Shown in pieces: positions 63,021 through 64,000 of a stretch of 64,000 nt of DNA. The stretch comes from Vibrio coralliilyticus ATCC BAA-450. GTDB lineage: Bacteria > Pseudomonadota > Gammaproteobacteria > Enterobacterales > Vibrionaceae. Both the position numbers and the translations under genes were made by a program. Every line of letters starts with the position of its first letter. Positions within the stretch are counted from its first letter, which is position 1. The notes under the pieces were generated by a model. It was not told where the DNA came from, searched no databases, and worked only from the letters and a program-made list of their open reading frames with translations. Where the stretch lies: the NCBI RefSeq assembly GCF_000176135.1, contig NZ_ACZN01000018.1:806001-870000 (forward strand), read 5' to 3'.

Positions 63021-63292
63021 CATTATTAACAAATAAATCAATAAAAAATAAACGTAGTCACCTAATTAAGATTCACGAAAAAGGTCAAGCTCCCTTAATT
63101 ACTAATGACAAACAACTCAATACAAAGAGGAATTTCTATTCTGAGCGTAATAGCCGTAAGGCCACGCTCGAATACGCGAAAGCAAATACTCATTGTAAAA
63201 TGAGCACAGAGATAACTCTGATGATAAAAATATTTTTGGCTTTCTCAACCTCAACTAAACTTAATTACTAAGAGGTTTGATGGAACAGACTG

Positions 63293-64000
63293 GTGTATAG
63301 ATACCAAATTGGAAAATTGATTTTCCTTACTCTCAGCCTATGGAGTGGCCTAGGATGGGCTGCGCCATTACGACTCGCGCAAGACTTATGGCCTCCTTAC
63401 GTCATGAACTCTGCACTTGGCAGCGGGATCGCCCATGATTTGGTGACAGAAGCGTTAGTCTCTGCTGGTTTTGAAATAGAATATTCTGTCAAACCCTGGT
63501 CTAGGGTGCTTAAAGAAACCATTAACGGCAAAAATGACGTCATCATCGCCATCTGGAAGACAGAACAACGCAACAAAGATTACTTGTTCACAGATGAATA
63601 CATGTATAACCAGATGGCCTTTATTTCTCGCACCGACACCAATTTTGAATATACCTCAATGAACAGTTTGAAAGGCTTGCGTGTTGCGTTAATCAACAAC
63701 TATGCCTACGGCGCCGGATTACGTGACTACAAAGAAATGATCCCAGCAGACTCGATAGACTTACCCAATAGCATCCGCTTGGTGCTTACCGATCGGGCAG
63801 ATGTTCTCGTCACTGATGAAGCAGTGGGAAGATGGACAGTGAAAGAGATGCGAATCAAAAAGGACAGGCTTCATTTTAGCGAAGCCTACCTTGACTCAAC
63901 CCCACTGCACGCCGCAGTGAGAAAAGATCATCCTCAAGCCGAGCAAATCGTGACAGCGCTCAACCTGTATTTTAAACATCACGCGGAGCAGAAACTTCAT
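63293..64000 (+). CDS. Periplasmic solute-binding protein (SBP_bac_3-like), partial
   Basis: 236 N-terminal residues visible; the frame continues past the right edge. Likely signal peptide in the first 25 residues (IGKLIFLTLSLWSGLGWAA). The mature part has the family-3 pattern LRLAQDLWPPYVMN, EALVSAGFEIEYSVKPWSR, DVIIAIWKTEQRNKDYLFTD and LKGLRVALINNYAYG. Such proteins bind polar amino acids or serve as sensor domains. The start is taken as GTG at 63293; an ATG at 63280 with a perfect AGAGG site reads only six codons (MEQTGV) before a stop that overlaps the GTG. Confidence 0.75.
   Translation, partial: MYRYQIGKLIFLTLSLWSGLGWAAPLRLAQDLWPPYVMNSALGSGIAHDLVTEALVSAGFEIEYSVKPWSRVLKETINGKNDVIIAIWKTEQRNKDYLFTDEYMYNQMAFISRTDTNFEYTSMNSLKGLRVALINNYAYGAGLRDYKEMIPADSIDLPNSIRLVLTDRADVLVTDEAVGRWTVKEMRIKKDRLHFSEAYLDSTPLHAAVRKDHPQAEQIVTALNLYFKHHAEQKLH

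Noticed and set aside
1..64000. CRISPR array, prophage, integron or rRNA operon
   Set aside because: No regularly spaced repeats, phage structural genes, integrase or rRNA sequence seen.

Overview
The window looks like chromosomal DNA of a Vibrio (large chromosome), a marine gammaproteobacterium. The gene content and neighbourhoods fit that genus: a bioBFCD cluster divergent from bioA, FabV-type enoyl reductase beside FadE and a PsrA-like regulator, tolQRAB-pal-cpoB next to cydABX-ybgE, ruvCAB, trimeric porins, a DUF2057 protein, RsmS, RoxA and AlaE. Coding density is high and nearly every operon ends in a clear Rho-independent hairpin. There is no prophage, integron or CRISPR array. Function calls rest on reading the translated sequence; no database search was run.

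Layout. 1-4.2 kb: a minus-strand operon (NTF2-like protein, SDR, FAD oxidoreductase, DUF1365, cfa) running off the left edge, preceded by repeated TGTACA-type boxes. 4.2-5.6 kb: htpX and a 55-residue protein. 5.6-10.7 kb: biotin synthesis, with a BirA-like operator between bioB and bioA. 10.7-12.6 kb: a DUF2057 protein and a frameshifted porin. 13.1-17.8 kb: dinG, a TSUP permease, priC, rsmS and roxA on the plus strand. 17.9-25.4 kb: a chemoreceptor, xthA, fabV, fadE and psrA. 25.7-30.7 kb: a GtrA / ArnT-like / GT2 glycosylation operon divergent from a two-component system. 30.8-39.5 kb: single metabolic genes (PLP enzyme, fructokinase, manA, HAF-repeat secreted protein, PPC protein, PEBP, ene-reductase, VOC protein) and tRNA-Ser(GGA). 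39.6-45.5 kb: alaE, a hybrid histidine kinase, a YecA-family protein, a potassium channel and a DUF5993-DsbB pair. 45.6-55.5 kb: nadA, the Tol-Pal operon and the cytochrome bd operon. 55.9-59.8 kb: ruvB and ruvA, a chemoreceptor gene, then ruvC. 59.8-64 kb: a GH36-like glycosidase, a second porin, and a partial periplasmic solute-binding protein at the right edge.

The most interesting signal links two distant places. Downstream of the second porin, on the minus strand, a stretch of 19 bases just before a strong terminator is perfectly complementary to the 19 bases directly upstream of the ATG of the first (frameshifted) porin, about 49 kb away. This is the geometry of a trans-acting small RNA, possibly derived from the 3' UTR of one porin, that would block the ribosome site of another. 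Other leads are the TGTACA-type operator of the cfa operon, an orphan terminator suggesting a second small RNA between psrA and gtrA, a PsrA-like palindrome upstream of psrA, a perfect palindrome upstream of the intact porin, and two short decayed-looking coding fragments.
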